30,775 bases of DNA from the IMG/VR virus record IMGVR_UViG_3300035667_000008, positions 1 to 30,775 of that record; one strand, written 5' to 3'. Origin of the DNA: a virus. Shown piece by piece: positions 15,596 through 21,867 of this stretch. Numbering within the stretch: position 1 is the first letter of the stretch; each line of letters opens with the position of its first letter. The position numbers and the translations under genes are program-made. A model generated the notes under the pieces. That model was not told the origin of the DNA. It saw only the letters and a program-made list of their open reading frames with translations, and did no database searches.

Positions 15596-16260
15596 TGACG
15601 GCCGATTACACCAAGCTGCTCGAAAAGCTGGTCCCCTCCTCGGACGGCGAGCCGGTGCTGACATTGCGCACGGCCACCGTCGACACGGTGAACGCCGACG
15701 GCACGGTGGACCTGGAGCTGGGCAGCGGGGTCATCGTTCCCAACGTGCCGTGCCTGGACAACGTGACCACGGCGGCCGGGCTCGTGGTCCAGGTGCTCAG
15801 CGCGCGCGGCTCGCTGTTGGTAATCGGCGGCTCATCTAAGGGCGGTCAGAAGGGGTTCATCTTCCGGGATGAGCGCAGTTCTCCAGTTCCTGCAACACCG
15901 ACGATCACTACCACCGAGACCGTTATTCAGGTGCATAGCTTCCTAGCTGCGGCGGGTGTTCAGTACAAGGTAACCGGAATTCAATCGGTCCAATCTAGCA
16001 CGGCTGGTCTAACGTGCCAGGTCAGGCTCCGATGGCAAACTGGCCCTACCCTCACGGCTGCTGGAACAGAGATCGATTGCAAGCTTGGCGGGTCGCACAC
16101 GGCTAATGTTGGTCTTAATGTCCCACTGTTCGGAGTATTTACTCCAACGGATTCCGGACAGGTAACGGTTGGTGCGACGCTTGTTAATAATGGTTCGGGT
16201 AGCTGGCAATCATTTGGTGCTGCCACCCAGAAGGACGTCATTGCGGTTGAGGCCGCTTAG
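15595..16260 (+). CDS. tail-tip protein with foreign-looking C-terminal domain
   Basis: This encodes 221 residues; the ATG overlaps the previous stop. Residues 1-85 have a small beta-barrel pattern (LRTATVDTVNADGTVDLELGSGVIVPNVPCLDNV, VQVLSARGSLLVIGG) like N-terminal domains of phage baseplate or tip proteins that dock on the tail hub. From about residue 90 the DNA becomes clearly less GC-rich with different codon use (TTT, AAT, GTA, TCA), and the protein becomes a Thr/Val/Ser-rich beta domain (VQSSTAGLTCQVRLRW, TDSGQVTVGATLVNNGSGSW). The contrast points to a receptor-binding or decoration domain acquired by recombination. Function is inferred from position and domain character. Confidence 0.65.
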   Translation: MTADYTKLLEKLVPSSDGEPVLTLRTATVDTVNADGTVDLELGSGVIVPNVPCLDNVTTAAGLVVQVLSARGSLLVIGGSSKGGQKGFIFRDERSSPVPATPTITTTETVIQVHSFLAAAGVQYKVTGIQSVQSSTAGLTCQVRLRWQTGPTLTAAGTEIDCKLGGSHTANVGLNVPLFGVFTPTDSGQVTVGATLVNNGSGSWQSFGAATQKDVIAVEAA

Positions 16261-16269
16261 GAGGAAACA

Positions 16270-16521
16270 ATGGCAATCCCAACCGACGGTTTCACGGCTA
16301 CTAAGATTATGTACACCGTAAACATGACTGATTTTCCGGGAGCGATTAACGTCGAATTTCCGTTGAGCTCCTCAGGTCCAACGAACGAAGCTGTAGCGGT
16401 CGCGGCTGAAGCAGCCATGGACGCTTTCGTGGATTCGCTTAACACTCAGATCCCTGCACTGAGCGCGGATCTAAACCCGGCCTATTGGACCGGAGCAAGG
16501 AACGATCTCGATGCCGTATAG
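16270..16521 (+). CDS. hypothetical small tail-region protein
   Basis: This encodes 83 residues; the ATG has a good AGGAGG-like site at 16259-16264. The start is beta-rich (FTATKIMYTVNMTDFPGAINVEFPLSS), followed by a helix (AVAVAAEAAMDAFVDSLNTQIPAL). Its base composition matches the less GC-rich patch that begins inside the previous gene, so the two probably arrived together. It overlaps the next start by 11 nt. I do not recognise the family; a small tail accessory protein is the simplest guess from position. Confidence 0.6.
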   Translation: MAIPTDGFTATKIMYTVNMTDFPGAINVEFPLSSSGPTNEAVAVAAEAAMDAFVDSLNTQIPALSADLNPAYWTGARNDLDAV

Positions 16522-16777
16522 CGAGAACGTCCAGAACGTGATCGTCTTTCCGCTCCAGGTCAATGTCCCGCTGCCCAACGGATCGAACGTCACCGTGCAG
16601 GTCTACGACGATGGCACCAATCCCGAGGGATGGGGTGACCAGATCCTTCAAGACCTCGTCGACTACCTCCAGGCATGGCCGGGGCGGGGTATAGGTGGCG
16701 ACGCCACGGGGACCAAGTACGTTACGGGTCTTTACACCATGATCCCGACTCATTCGGACAATCCGCCTGAAGTCTGA
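16511..16777 (+). CDS. hypothetical small tail-region protein
   Basis: This encodes 88 residues from ATG 16511, inside the end of the previous gene. Beta-rich N-terminus (VIVFPLQVNVPLPNGSNVTVQVYDDG), a helix (GDQILQDLVDYLQAW), and a short Gly-rich tail. Its layout (beta strands, helix) parallels that of the preceding 83-residue protein, so they may be related. Composition returns to high GC within this gene. It is the last gene of the tail operon; an unusual inverted repeat follows immediately after the stop. No known family recognised. Confidence 0.55.
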   Translation: MPYSENVQNVIVFPLQVNVPLPNGSNVTVQVYDDGTNPEGWGDQILQDLVDYLQAWPGRGIGGDATGTKYVTGLYTMIPTHSDNPPEV

Positions 16778-16923
16778 CTAGGGGACTAGGGGACCTAGGG
16801 GACCCAAATGCCTATTGCAGTTTCCAGAAAGTAGTTTGTAGATCTGGGCGCACACACGCGAGGCGCACACTCGCACGCGAGGCGAAGGGCGGAAAGGGTC
16901 CCCTAGGTCCCCTGGTCCCCTAG
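16778..16923. repeat. long inverted repeat built of CTAGGGGAC units
   Basis: The arms 16778-16805 and 16896-16923 are reverse complements over 28 bp with one mismatch. Each arm is itself three tandem copies of a CTAGGGGAC-like unit. The 90-nt loop has a less GC-rich left part and a right part with repeated GCGCACAC/CGCGAG motifs. It starts right at the stop of the tail operon and ends 35 bp before the promoter of the glycosyltransferase operon. It may act as terminator, as a protein-binding array, or as a recombination or replication site. Confidence 0.85.
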
Positions 16924-16958
16924 CGAGCACGGCCACGACGAGGCGCCCCGTCATCCGG

Positions 16959-16964
16959 TAGTCT
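16959..16964 (+). promoter_or_regulatory. TAGTCT -10 box for leaderless glycosyltransferase start
   Basis: TAGTCT is followed by GGGGAC (6 nt) and the ATG at 16971. Box and spacing are identical to the start at 3374, which supports a common late promoter type without leader. Confidence 0.55.
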
Positions 16965-16970
16965 GGGGAC

Positions 16971-17648
16971 ATGACAGCCGCGCCTACATGGACGATCCTC
17001 GTCCCGACCCTGGGCGAGCGCCGTCCGCTGTTCGAGCGACTGATGGCGGGGCTGCTGCCTCAGCTCGACGCGTACGCGGGCCGGGTGCGCGTGGTCGGCT
17101 GGCACAACGACGGCGCGCCGTCGCTCCCCGAGATCCGGCAGAAGCTGGTCATGGCTGCCAAGACCGACTACGTCTCGTTCGTCGATGACGATGACCTGGT
17201 GGCGCCGTTTTTCGTGGACGAAGTGATGGCCACGCTTGACGACGGTCCGGACTACGTCGGCTTCCAGGTCCAGTGCTACTCGGATGGCCACCCGACCGCC
17301 ATCGCCTATCACTCGCTCGCGTACGCGCGCTGGCGCAACCTGAAGGGCCGTCACGAGCGGGACATCTCGCACATCAACCCGATGCGTACGCGCATCGCGG
17401 CCACGGCCGACTTTCGCCGGACCCGGCGCGGCGCGCCCGAGGACCGGTCTTGGGTGGATCAGCTCCGGCGCGGCGGCCGGTTGCGTACCGAGATCGTCAT
17501 CCCCCGGATCATGTACCACTACCTGTACTCAACCAGCCGCGCACACGGCCAGGGCTCGCGCTGGGAGAATCCCAAGCTGATCAAGCCCGGCGCCGAGCGA
17601 GCGACCGTCACGAGTCCGCACTTCACCTGGAGCACCGATGCCCGCTGA
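16971..17648 (+). CDS. GT-A type glycosyltransferase
   Basis: This encodes 225 residues. The N-terminus TILVPTLGERRPLFERLMAGLLPQL is the nucleotide-sugar binding start of family 2-like glycosyltransferases. VSFVDDDDLVAPFFVDEVMATL at residues 68-89 contains the acidic DXD metal/sugar-nucleotide motif, and a downstream RTRRGAPEDRSWVDQL provides a plausible catalytic acidic region. It is soluble, with no membrane anchor. It opens a three-gene glycosyltransferase/methyltransferase block and overlaps the next gene by 11 nt. Phage-encoded glycosyltransferases near tail genes in actinophages are known to modify virion proteins; that target is inferred here. The leaderless start is supported by TAGTCT-N6-ATG. 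Confidence 0.8.
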   Translation: MTAAPTWTILVPTLGERRPLFERLMAGLLPQLDAYAGRVRVVGWHNDGAPSLPEIRQKLVMAAKTDYVSFVDDDDLVAPFFVDEVMATLDDGPDYVGFQVQCYSDGHPTAIAYHSLAYARWRNLKGRHERDISHINPMRTRIAATADFRRTRRGAPEDRSWVDQLRRGGRLRTEIVIPRIMYHYLYSTSRAHGQGSRWENPKLIKPGAERATVTSPHFTWSTDAR

Positions 17649-19452
17649 GCTTGCCGTCCTCATCCCCACCCGGGGCCGACCGGGCAACATCCGTAAGGTG
17701 ATCGCGGCCTGGGACTTCACCAACGCCTGGGACCACGCGCACATGATCGTGATCCGGGATGCCGATGACCCTCAGTTCGACGCCTATGAAGCGCTGTTCG
17801 AGGAGACCCGCAACCCGGACACCGATGAGCCGCTGTTCTCCATCGTCACGGCGGACCATTGGATGCCGATGGTGCACAAGCTCAACTGGACGGCCGGGAA
17901 CGTCGCGCTCAGCCGGAAGTACTTCGCGCTCGGGTTCGCCGGTGACGACCACCTCCCGCAGACGATCGGCTGGGCCGCGCGCTACCTGAACGTGCTGCAC
18001 GAGCTCGGCTCGGGCATGGTGTTCGGGGACGACGGCTATCAGGGGAGCAACCTCAGCACCGAGTGGGCCGTGACCGCTGACACCGTGCGGGTGCTCGGCC
18101 GGATGGTCCCGGCGCCGGTCGAGCACATGTACTGCGACAACTCGATGATGGATCTATTCGGCGGGGCGGGCGCCCTCGTCCACCTCCCCGAAGTGCGCAT
18201 CGAGCACGTGCACCCGATGGCGAGGGACGGCCGGGGCCAGCCCAAGGCAGCCACCGACGACCAGTACAAACGAGTCAACTCACGCGAACAGTTCAAGCGG
18301 GACAAGACGGCCTATGACCGGTGGCGCGGAAACGGGATGCTGGCCGACGTGGCCGCCGTCCGCGCGCTCCGGCCGGGCCGGTCCGACGTACGCCCGAGCC
18401 GGGCGGTCCAATCCCGGCTCACCCCGGGCTCGACGCCGAAGGCTGTACCCCAGCGACCGAGAGGAAACACCCCGATGCGCAAGCTCCCGATCCCCCGGCA
18501 CTTCCGGCGCGTGCGTGGCGCGACGCCCGACGAGATCGGCCTGGCCCTGGCCGACTTCTCCACCCAGGTCCCCAAGGACCAGGCCATCGTGGAGCTCGGG
18601 GTCTATCAGGGTCGTACCGCGCTGATGATGGCCTGGGGCTCCCGCCAGGGTCTCGGCGCACGCGTGTGGGGCTTCGACGCCTGGGACCTGGAGGGGAACA
18701 CGTACGGCCCCCCGTTCAGCGAGGCGGGCTCGGAGACCTGGGCGCGGTACAACGTGATGGCCCAGGGCTACAACAACACCATCACGCTGGTGAAGAGCTT
18801 CGCGGCCGATGCTGCGGCCGGTTGGTCCGGGCCACCGGTCGGCCTGCTGTTCGTGGACGACGACCACTCGGCCGAGGGCGCCCGTTCGGCCATCGAGCTT
18901 TGGGCGCCGCATCTGGCCGAGGGCGCGCTCATCGCCGTGGACGACTACGGCCACCCGGACTGGCCCGGTGTTGCACAGGCTGTGGACGAACTTGTGGACG
19001 AAGGCGTGCTGGACCCGATCGAGATCTTCCACGACCGGCTCGCGGTTACCCGGCTGGCCTCCGGCCCGCCCCTTCGCCCTGACACTGAAGTGTCAACTCC
19101 GTACGTCGCCACGGAGTCGAGCGTGCTTCAGCCCACCGCGATCACGAGCGAGGGTGTGGCTGTGCCGCAGATCCAGGGCGAGACCTACGCGGTCGGCTCG
19201 GCCGCCACGATCTCGTTCGAGGAGGCCGAGCAGACCATTCCCGGGATCAGTGCACTGAAGCCGACTACCCCCGCCTTTGAGATCGTCTCGGATCAGGAGG
19301 CCCAGGAGGTGACCGGCGTAGAGCGGCCGACCACCATCGGGGAGCTGAACATCGCTCAGCTCAAGGCGCTCGCCAAGCTCCGGGGCATTCGTCTCGGGTA
19401 CCGCAAGGACAAGCGCGACCTGATCCTTCGGGCACTGCGGGACGGCGTGTGA
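17638..19452 (+). CDS. fusion of glycosyltransferase, methyltransferase and SAP/Rho-N-like tail
   Basis: This encodes 604 residues. Residues 1-240 are a glycosyltransferase (LAVLIPTRGRPGNIRKV; acidic GDDH at 102-105; CDNSMMDLFGGAG near 163). A low-complexity linker follows. Residues 280-480 are a class I S-adenosylmethionine methyltransferase of the Methyltransf_24 type (IVELGVYQGRTALMMAWG near 316, WGFDAWDLEG, LFVDDDHSAEGARSAI near 403, LIAVDDYGH). The C-terminal 40 residues (GELNIAQLKALAKLRGI then KDKRDLILRAL) look like a SAP or Rho-N helical module. An in-frame ATG at 18475 preceded by GAGAGGAAAC could start the methyltransferase separately, suggesting two formerly separate genes. Likely adds and then methylates a sugar on a virion glycan. 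Confidence 0.8.
   Translation: MPAELAVLIPTRGRPGNIRKVIAAWDFTNAWDHAHMIVIRDADDPQFDAYEALFEETRNPDTDEPLFSIVTADHWMPMVHKLNWTAGNVALSRKYFALGFAGDDHLPQTIGWAARYLNVLHELGSGMVFGDDGYQGSNLSTEWAVTADTVRVLGRMVPAPVEHMYCDNSMMDLFGGAGALVHLPEVRIEHVHPMARDGRGQPKAATDDQYKRVNSREQFKRDKTAYDRWRGNGMLADVAAVRALRPGRSDVRPSRAVQSRLTPGSTPKAVPQRPRGNTPMRKLPIPRHFRRVRGATPDEIGLALADFSTQVPKDQAIVELGVYQGRTALMMAWGSRQGLGARVWGFDAWDLEGNTYGPPFSEAGSETWARYNVMAQGYNNTITLVKSFAADAAAGWSGPPVGLLFVDDDHSAEGARSAIELWAPHLAEGALIAVDDYGHPDWPGVAQAVDELVDEGVLDPIEIFHDRLAVTRLASGPPLRPDTEVSTPYVATESSVLQPTAITSEGVAVPQIQGETYAVGSAATISFEEAEQTIPGISALKPTTPAFEIVSDQEAQEVTGVERPTTIGELNIAQLKALAKLRGIRLGYRKDKRDLILRALRDGV
19079..19096. promoter_or_regulatory. operator-like palindrome, intragenic (9/10)
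   Basis: CTGAC-ACTGAAGT-GTCAA: 9 of 10 half-site bases; it reads P-D-T-E-V-S-T in the common frame, in the linker after the methyltransferase domain. No -10 box. Confidence 0.45.
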
Positions 19453-20195
19453 GAGTCAGTGCCGCCGTGATGGCCCACCCGGACCGGGGGGAGCAGGTGA
19501 TTGAGCTGCTGGCCGCCCTGGACCGGACGGTGGCGATCTCCTGGGACATGGAGGGTCCGCCGTCCGGCAACGCGGACCGGATCTGGCGCGCGGCCCGCAC
19601 CGTCTGGTCGCTGGCTGACCCCGATGCCGACTACCACGTGCTGATCCAGGACGACGCGCTCGTGTGTGCCGATTACCTGGCCGGGCTGGAGCGGGCGCTG
19701 GCGTACGTGCCCGAGGGCGCGATCGTCTCCCCCTACCTCGGCACCGGCCGGATGGCGCCGCCGCGCTGGGATCACCTCACGGCGCGCGCCGACGCTATCG
19801 GCGCGAGCTGGGTCCGGGCCGAGCGGGTGCTCTGGGGAGTGAGCCTGGTCGTGCCGACCCGCGACGTCCCCGAGATGATCGAGTGGTGCGACCGGCGCTA
19901 CGGGGTGCCCGATGACATGCGTGTGGGAGCATGGGCCAAACGGGCCAACCGGGAGGTCTGGTACCCGTGGCCCTCGTTAGTTGATCATCGAACCATTCCG
20001 AGCCTGACCAAGCACAAGGCTGCCGATCGGGTGGCTCGCCGTCATCACACCGGTTCAGCTCTTGATCTCTGCTGGGACGGTCCAGTAGTGACAGACCCCA
20101 TGCTCCTACGACGCACCGGTTCGCGCTCCGGTCCGACTCGCGTACGCTCGGCGAGAGAAGCCCCGCGAGCTGGGAAGGCAGGGACAAGTGAGTGA
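19449..20195 (+). CDS. glycosyltransferase-like protein
   Basis: This encodes 248 residues from GTG 19449, overlapping the previous stop by 4 nt. The N-terminus AAVMAHPDRGEQVIELLAALD and the segment YHVLIQDDALVCADYLAGLERAL (acidic QDD at residues 67-69) match GT-A glycosyltransferases that lack a full DXD. Conserved aromatic/acidic segments follow (WGVSLVVPTRDVPEMIEWCD; DMRVGAWAKR). The C-terminal 40 residues are basic, low in complexity and possibly disordered. With its two upstream neighbours it forms a likely glycan-building operon. The substrate is unknown. A TACGCT box lies within its 3' end and may serve the following membrane protein genes. Confidence 0.7.
   Translation: MRVSAAVMAHPDRGEQVIELLAALDRTVAISWDMEGPPSGNADRIWRAARTVWSLADPDADYHVLIQDDALVCADYLAGLERALAYVPEGAIVSPYLGTGRMAPPRWDHLTARADAIGASWVRAERVLWGVSLVVPTRDVPEMIEWCDRRYGVPDDMRVGAWAKRANREVWYPWPSLVDHRTIPSLTKHKAADRVARRHHTGSALDLCWDGPVVTDPMLLRRTGSRSGPTRVRSAREAPRAGKAGTSE
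20143..20148 (+). promoter_or_regulatory. TACGCT late-type -10 box
   Basis: TACGCT is identical to the boxes at 1377 and 6053, inside the end of the glycosyltransferase gene. The next start (20192) has its own GGGAAGGCAGGG leader, so this would give a short-leader mRNA. Confidence 0.3.
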
Positions 20196-20449
20196 GCAGA
20201 CGCGCGCTACCGCCCCTCCAGCGGGATCTCTTTTTCCTGCTGCTCGGGGGTGCATGGGGAACGTGGACCGTGCTCACGGCAGGCCCGTGGCCGTTGATGC
20301 TGATCAGCTCAGCCACGATGCTCGGCCCCGGCTTTCTGAGACTCTGGCTCTCCGGACCCGGTACGCCGGTCAGGTTGCCGTTGCCGCCGCCGGAGCCACC
20401 GGCGCCGGAGCTCTCCTCATCGTCTGGGCCGTCCAGCGCGGGGGGCTGA
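20192..20449 (+). CDS. small membrane protein (holin-like position)
   Basis: This encodes 85 residues from GTG 20192. Two hydrophobic segments (DLFFLLLGGAWGTWTVLTAGPWPLMLISSATMLGPGFLRLWL, about residues 12-53) are followed by a Pro/Ser-rich tail (PLPPPEPPAPELSSSS). A competing frame from 20188 lacks this organised membrane pattern and is rejected. Small two-helix membrane proteins of this type lie after tail genes in many actinophages and are often considered holin-like or unknown. No endolysin is visible in the window, so a lysis role is unproven. The next gene begins 1 nt after the stop. Confidence 0.65.
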   Translation: MSRRALPPLQRDLFFLLLGGAWGTWTVLTAGPWPLMLISSATMLGPGFLRLWLSGPGTPVRLPLPPPEPPAPELSSSSGPSSAGG

Positions 20450-20450
20450 T

Positions 20451-20774
20451 GTGACAGTGCCGAGCAGCCAATGGGACATTCCGCGCCGGGTCTGGTGGAT
20501 CCTGGCATCATGGGGGCTGGCCGTGCTGGTCATCGCCACGTTGCTGTCGGCCTGGATCTGGACGAACCAGCGCGAGGCCGAGAAGGCCAGAGACCTGGCC
20601 CAGCGGGACCAGGACCGAGCCATGTGCGTGATGCTGGATCTGTTCACCAGCGGACCGGAGCCGGTGGCCGGACCGGCCGGTGACCGGGGCCGCGCGGTGC
20701 TGAAGGCAATGAACGACTATCGCGGCGTGATCCACTGCGATCAGCTTGCGCCGTCCCTCCCCGGAACGGGCTGA
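20451..20774 (+). CDS. single-pass membrane protein with coiled-coil segment
   Basis: This encodes 107 residues from GTG 20451. One transmembrane helix (WWILASWGLAVLVIATLLSAWIW, about residues 15-37) is followed by a charged helical stretch (TNQREAEKARDLAQRDQDRAM) and a C-terminal region with two cysteines. The membrane-helix plus coiled-coil plan resembles spanin-like or holin-accessory proteins, but that is only an analogy. It is coupled to the preceding membrane protein gene and is the last gene of the late plus-strand block. Confidence 0.65.
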   Translation: MTVPSSQWDIPRRVWWILASWGLAVLVIATLLSAWIWTNQREAEKARDLAQRDQDRAMCVMLDLFTSGPEPVAGPAGDRGRAVLKAMNDYRGVIHCDQLAPSLPGTG

Positions 20775-20807
20775 ACTTTTATTACGTGCCGATGCAAGTA
20801 CTGAGGC

Positions 20808-20837
20808 TTGTCAGAGGGAAAGGCGTGCCTGTATAGT
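20808..20837 (+). promoter_or_regulatory. promoter TTGTCA-N18-TATAGT
   Basis: -35 TTGTCA (20808-20813) and -10 TATAGT (20832-20837) are 18 bp apart, with GTGCCTG before the -10 as in the early promoters. There is no operator palindrome, so this one may escape the repressor. It serves the HTH gene at 20874. Confidence 0.6.
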
Positions 20838-20873
20838 TCGATGGGAGACCATCGACCGAGAGAAGGTGACACC

Positions 20874-21119
20874 GTGACGACTCAGGAGAACCAGCCGCAA
20901 GAGTTCGTAGGCTACGGGCCAGCCGCTGAGTACCTGGGCCTGAAGCGGAACACGCTCTCCAGCTACGTGGCGCGCGGCATCGGCCCCGAGGCGCTGCCCG
21001 AGCGGCAGGCCGAGGGCCAGTACAACCTCCCGGTGTTCACGCGCGCCGCACTGGACGCCTGGAAGGCCAACCGGCCCGGCCAGGGCGCGCGTACCGACCT
21101 GGTGTCCGCCGCTGCCTGA
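20874..21119 (+). CDS. excisionase/MerR-like helix-turn-helix protein
   Basis: This encodes 81 residues from GTG 20874, preceded by GAGAAGGTG at a suitable distance; upstream ATGs lie inside the promoter. The core GYGPAAEYLGLKRNTLSSYVARGIGPEALPERQAEGQYNLPVFTRAALDAWKANRPG has the helix-turn-helix plus wing pattern of excisionase- or MerR-type domains (AAEYLGL-helix, SSYVARG, VFTRAALDAWKANR). In phages such proteins act as excisionases or small transcription factors. It has its own promoter without the repeated operator and ends at a strong bidirectional terminator facing minus-strand genes. Whether it is Xis or a regulator cannot be told without an integrase nearby. Confidence 0.75.
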   Translation: MTTQENQPQEFVGYGPAAEYLGLKRNTLSSYVARGIGPEALPERQAEGQYNLPVFTRAALDAWKANRPGQGARTDLVSAAA

Positions 21120-21134
21120 CTTCACTCACCCGGT

Positions 21135-21173
21135 GCACGAGAGCCCCCGACCTGTACTCGGGGGCTCTCGTGC
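21135..21173. terminator. bidirectional terminator hairpin
   Basis: A perfect 16-bp stem (21135-21150 with 21158-21173) with a 7-nt loop. It lies between the convergent HTH gene (+) and the frameshifted minus-strand gene, so it serves both. Confidence 0.85.
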
Positions 21174-21176
21174 GTC

Positions 21177-21363
21177 TCAGGCTGCCTGGCGGTAGTACCG
21201 GACGGTCTCGAACGCGGCCCGGTTGCCTTCGCGCCGGACGAACCCCTTGCGGACCCGCGTTCGAGTGGGCACCGGCGGCCGACCAGTCCTCGGCGCTCAT
21301 GCCGTCAACCAGGATCTGGAGGGCTGCGGCCTGGGTCTTGGGGAGCTTCGCTTCGCTGTTCAT
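21177..21363 (-). pseudogene. small phage gene with apparent frameshift
   Basis: From ATG 21363 the frame reads MNSEAKLPKTQAAALQILVDG and continues SAEDWSAAGAHSN. It then runs on for tens of residues across the terminator as Arg/Pro-rich nonsense. In the +1 frame the continuation is TRVRKGFVRREGNRAAF, ending RYYRQAA and stopping at 21177, directly before the terminator. Together they make a sensible protein of about 61 residues: a helical start and a basic, HTH-like end. The start is leaderless-type: TAAAGT lies 7 nt upstream. The break is near 21255-21275. It could be an inactivating indel, a sequencing error, or programmed frameshifting; no classic slippery site is obvious. Confidence 0.6.
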
Positions 21364-21370
21364 ACGGATG

Positions 21371-21399
21371 ACTTTACAGGCATGACGTTTAAGTGTCAA
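21371..21399 (-). promoter_or_regulatory. early promoter with overlapping operator
   Basis: On the minus strand, TTGACA (21399-21394), 17 bp, TAAAGT (21376-21371), with TGCCTG before the -10. The operator palindrome at 21382-21399 (9/10) covers the -35 and half of the spacer. The start codon follows 7 nt after the -10. Confidence 0.75.
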
Positions 21400-21405
21400 C
21401 ACCTA

Positions 21406-21431
21406 CGGCCGGGATCTTTCGACCCCGGCCG
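21406..21431 (-). terminator. hairpin downstream of minus-strand gene
   Basis: An 8-bp GC stem (CGGCCGGG with CCCGGCCG) around a 10-nt loop lies just past the stop at 21440 and before the next minus-strand promoter. Confidence 0.5.
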
Positions 21432-21439
21432 GGCGGGCC

Positions 21440-21697
21440 TCAGCTCTCCTGATAGATCCGATCCAGCGTGCTCGGTACGTCGCACTCGCACCGGCTGATC
21501 TTCCAGGTCTCGCGGGTGGTCTCGGCGTAGAACATGTCCATGAGGGTCATCTGGGTGACGGGGTGGATCTCGGCGTGGCTACCCTCCAGGGCCAGCTCCG
21601 GCGCCGACTCGATCAGCCGTTCCACCCAGTACTCCCAGCAGCCCATCTCGTGGCCGCTGTCCTCGACCAATTCCGCTTCGATCGCCTGGTTGATCAT
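21440..21697 (-). CDS. small acidic hypothetical protein
   Basis: This encodes 85 residues. ATG 21697 is chosen because GAAGGGAAC lies upstream; the longer frame to 21763 is only the translated promoter. The protein is acidic (INQAIEAELVEDSGHEMGCWEYWVERLIESAPELALEG) with a C-terminal MTLMDMFYAETTRETWKISRCECDVP. It is mostly helical with four cysteines and no membrane segment. I recognise no family. It is driven by its own repressible minus-strand promoter, back to back with the plus-strand promoter at 21799, so it is probably an early or lysogeny-linked accessory gene. Confidence 0.65.
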   Translation of the reverse strand: MINQAIEAELVEDSGHEMGCWEYWVERLIESAPELALEGSHAEIHPVTQMTLMDMFYAETTRETWKISRCECDVPSTLDRIYQES

Positions 21698-21734
21698 CTC
21701 TGCTGTTCCCTTCGCTCGCTGCCTTGTGAGTACT

Positions 21735-21763
21735 ACTTTACAGGCGTGACGCTTAAGTGTCAA
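21735..21763 (-). promoter_or_regulatory. early promoter with overlapping operator
   Basis: On the minus strand, TTGACA (21763-21758), 17 bp, TAAAGT (21740-21735), preceded by CGCCTG. The operator palindrome 21746-21763 is 9/10. It is divergent from the promoter at 21799-21827, with the two -35 boxes 35 bp apart. Confidence 0.8.
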
Positions 21764-21798
21764 GACTTGTGGTCTACTTCACAGGAGCGCCTTTGGAG

Positions 21799-21827
21799 TT
21801 GACACTTCACTGTCATGCCTGTAATGT
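21799..21827 (+). promoter_or_regulatory. early promoter with overlapping operator
   Basis: TTGACA (21799-21804), 17 bp, TAATGT (21822-21827), with ATGCCTG before the -10. The operator TTGAC-ACTTCACT-GTCAT (9/10) covers the -35. It gives a leader of about 35 nt with AAGGAG before ATG 21868. Confidence 0.85.
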
Positions 21828-21867
21828 TCTCCATATCAGCAGCGAGCACAACGACAAGGAGCCAGCG

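Noticed and set aside
20188-20454. Alternative 88-codon frame overlapping the small membrane protein gene
   Set aside because: The frame from 20192 has two clear membrane segments and better coupling to the next gene; the 20188 frame lacks an organised pattern.
21364-21402. Shared N-terminal peptide TLKRHACKV in two minus-strand frames (near 21402 and 21763)
   Set aside because: It is the translated promoter/operator sequence, not protein. The real starts are downstream at 21363 and 21697.
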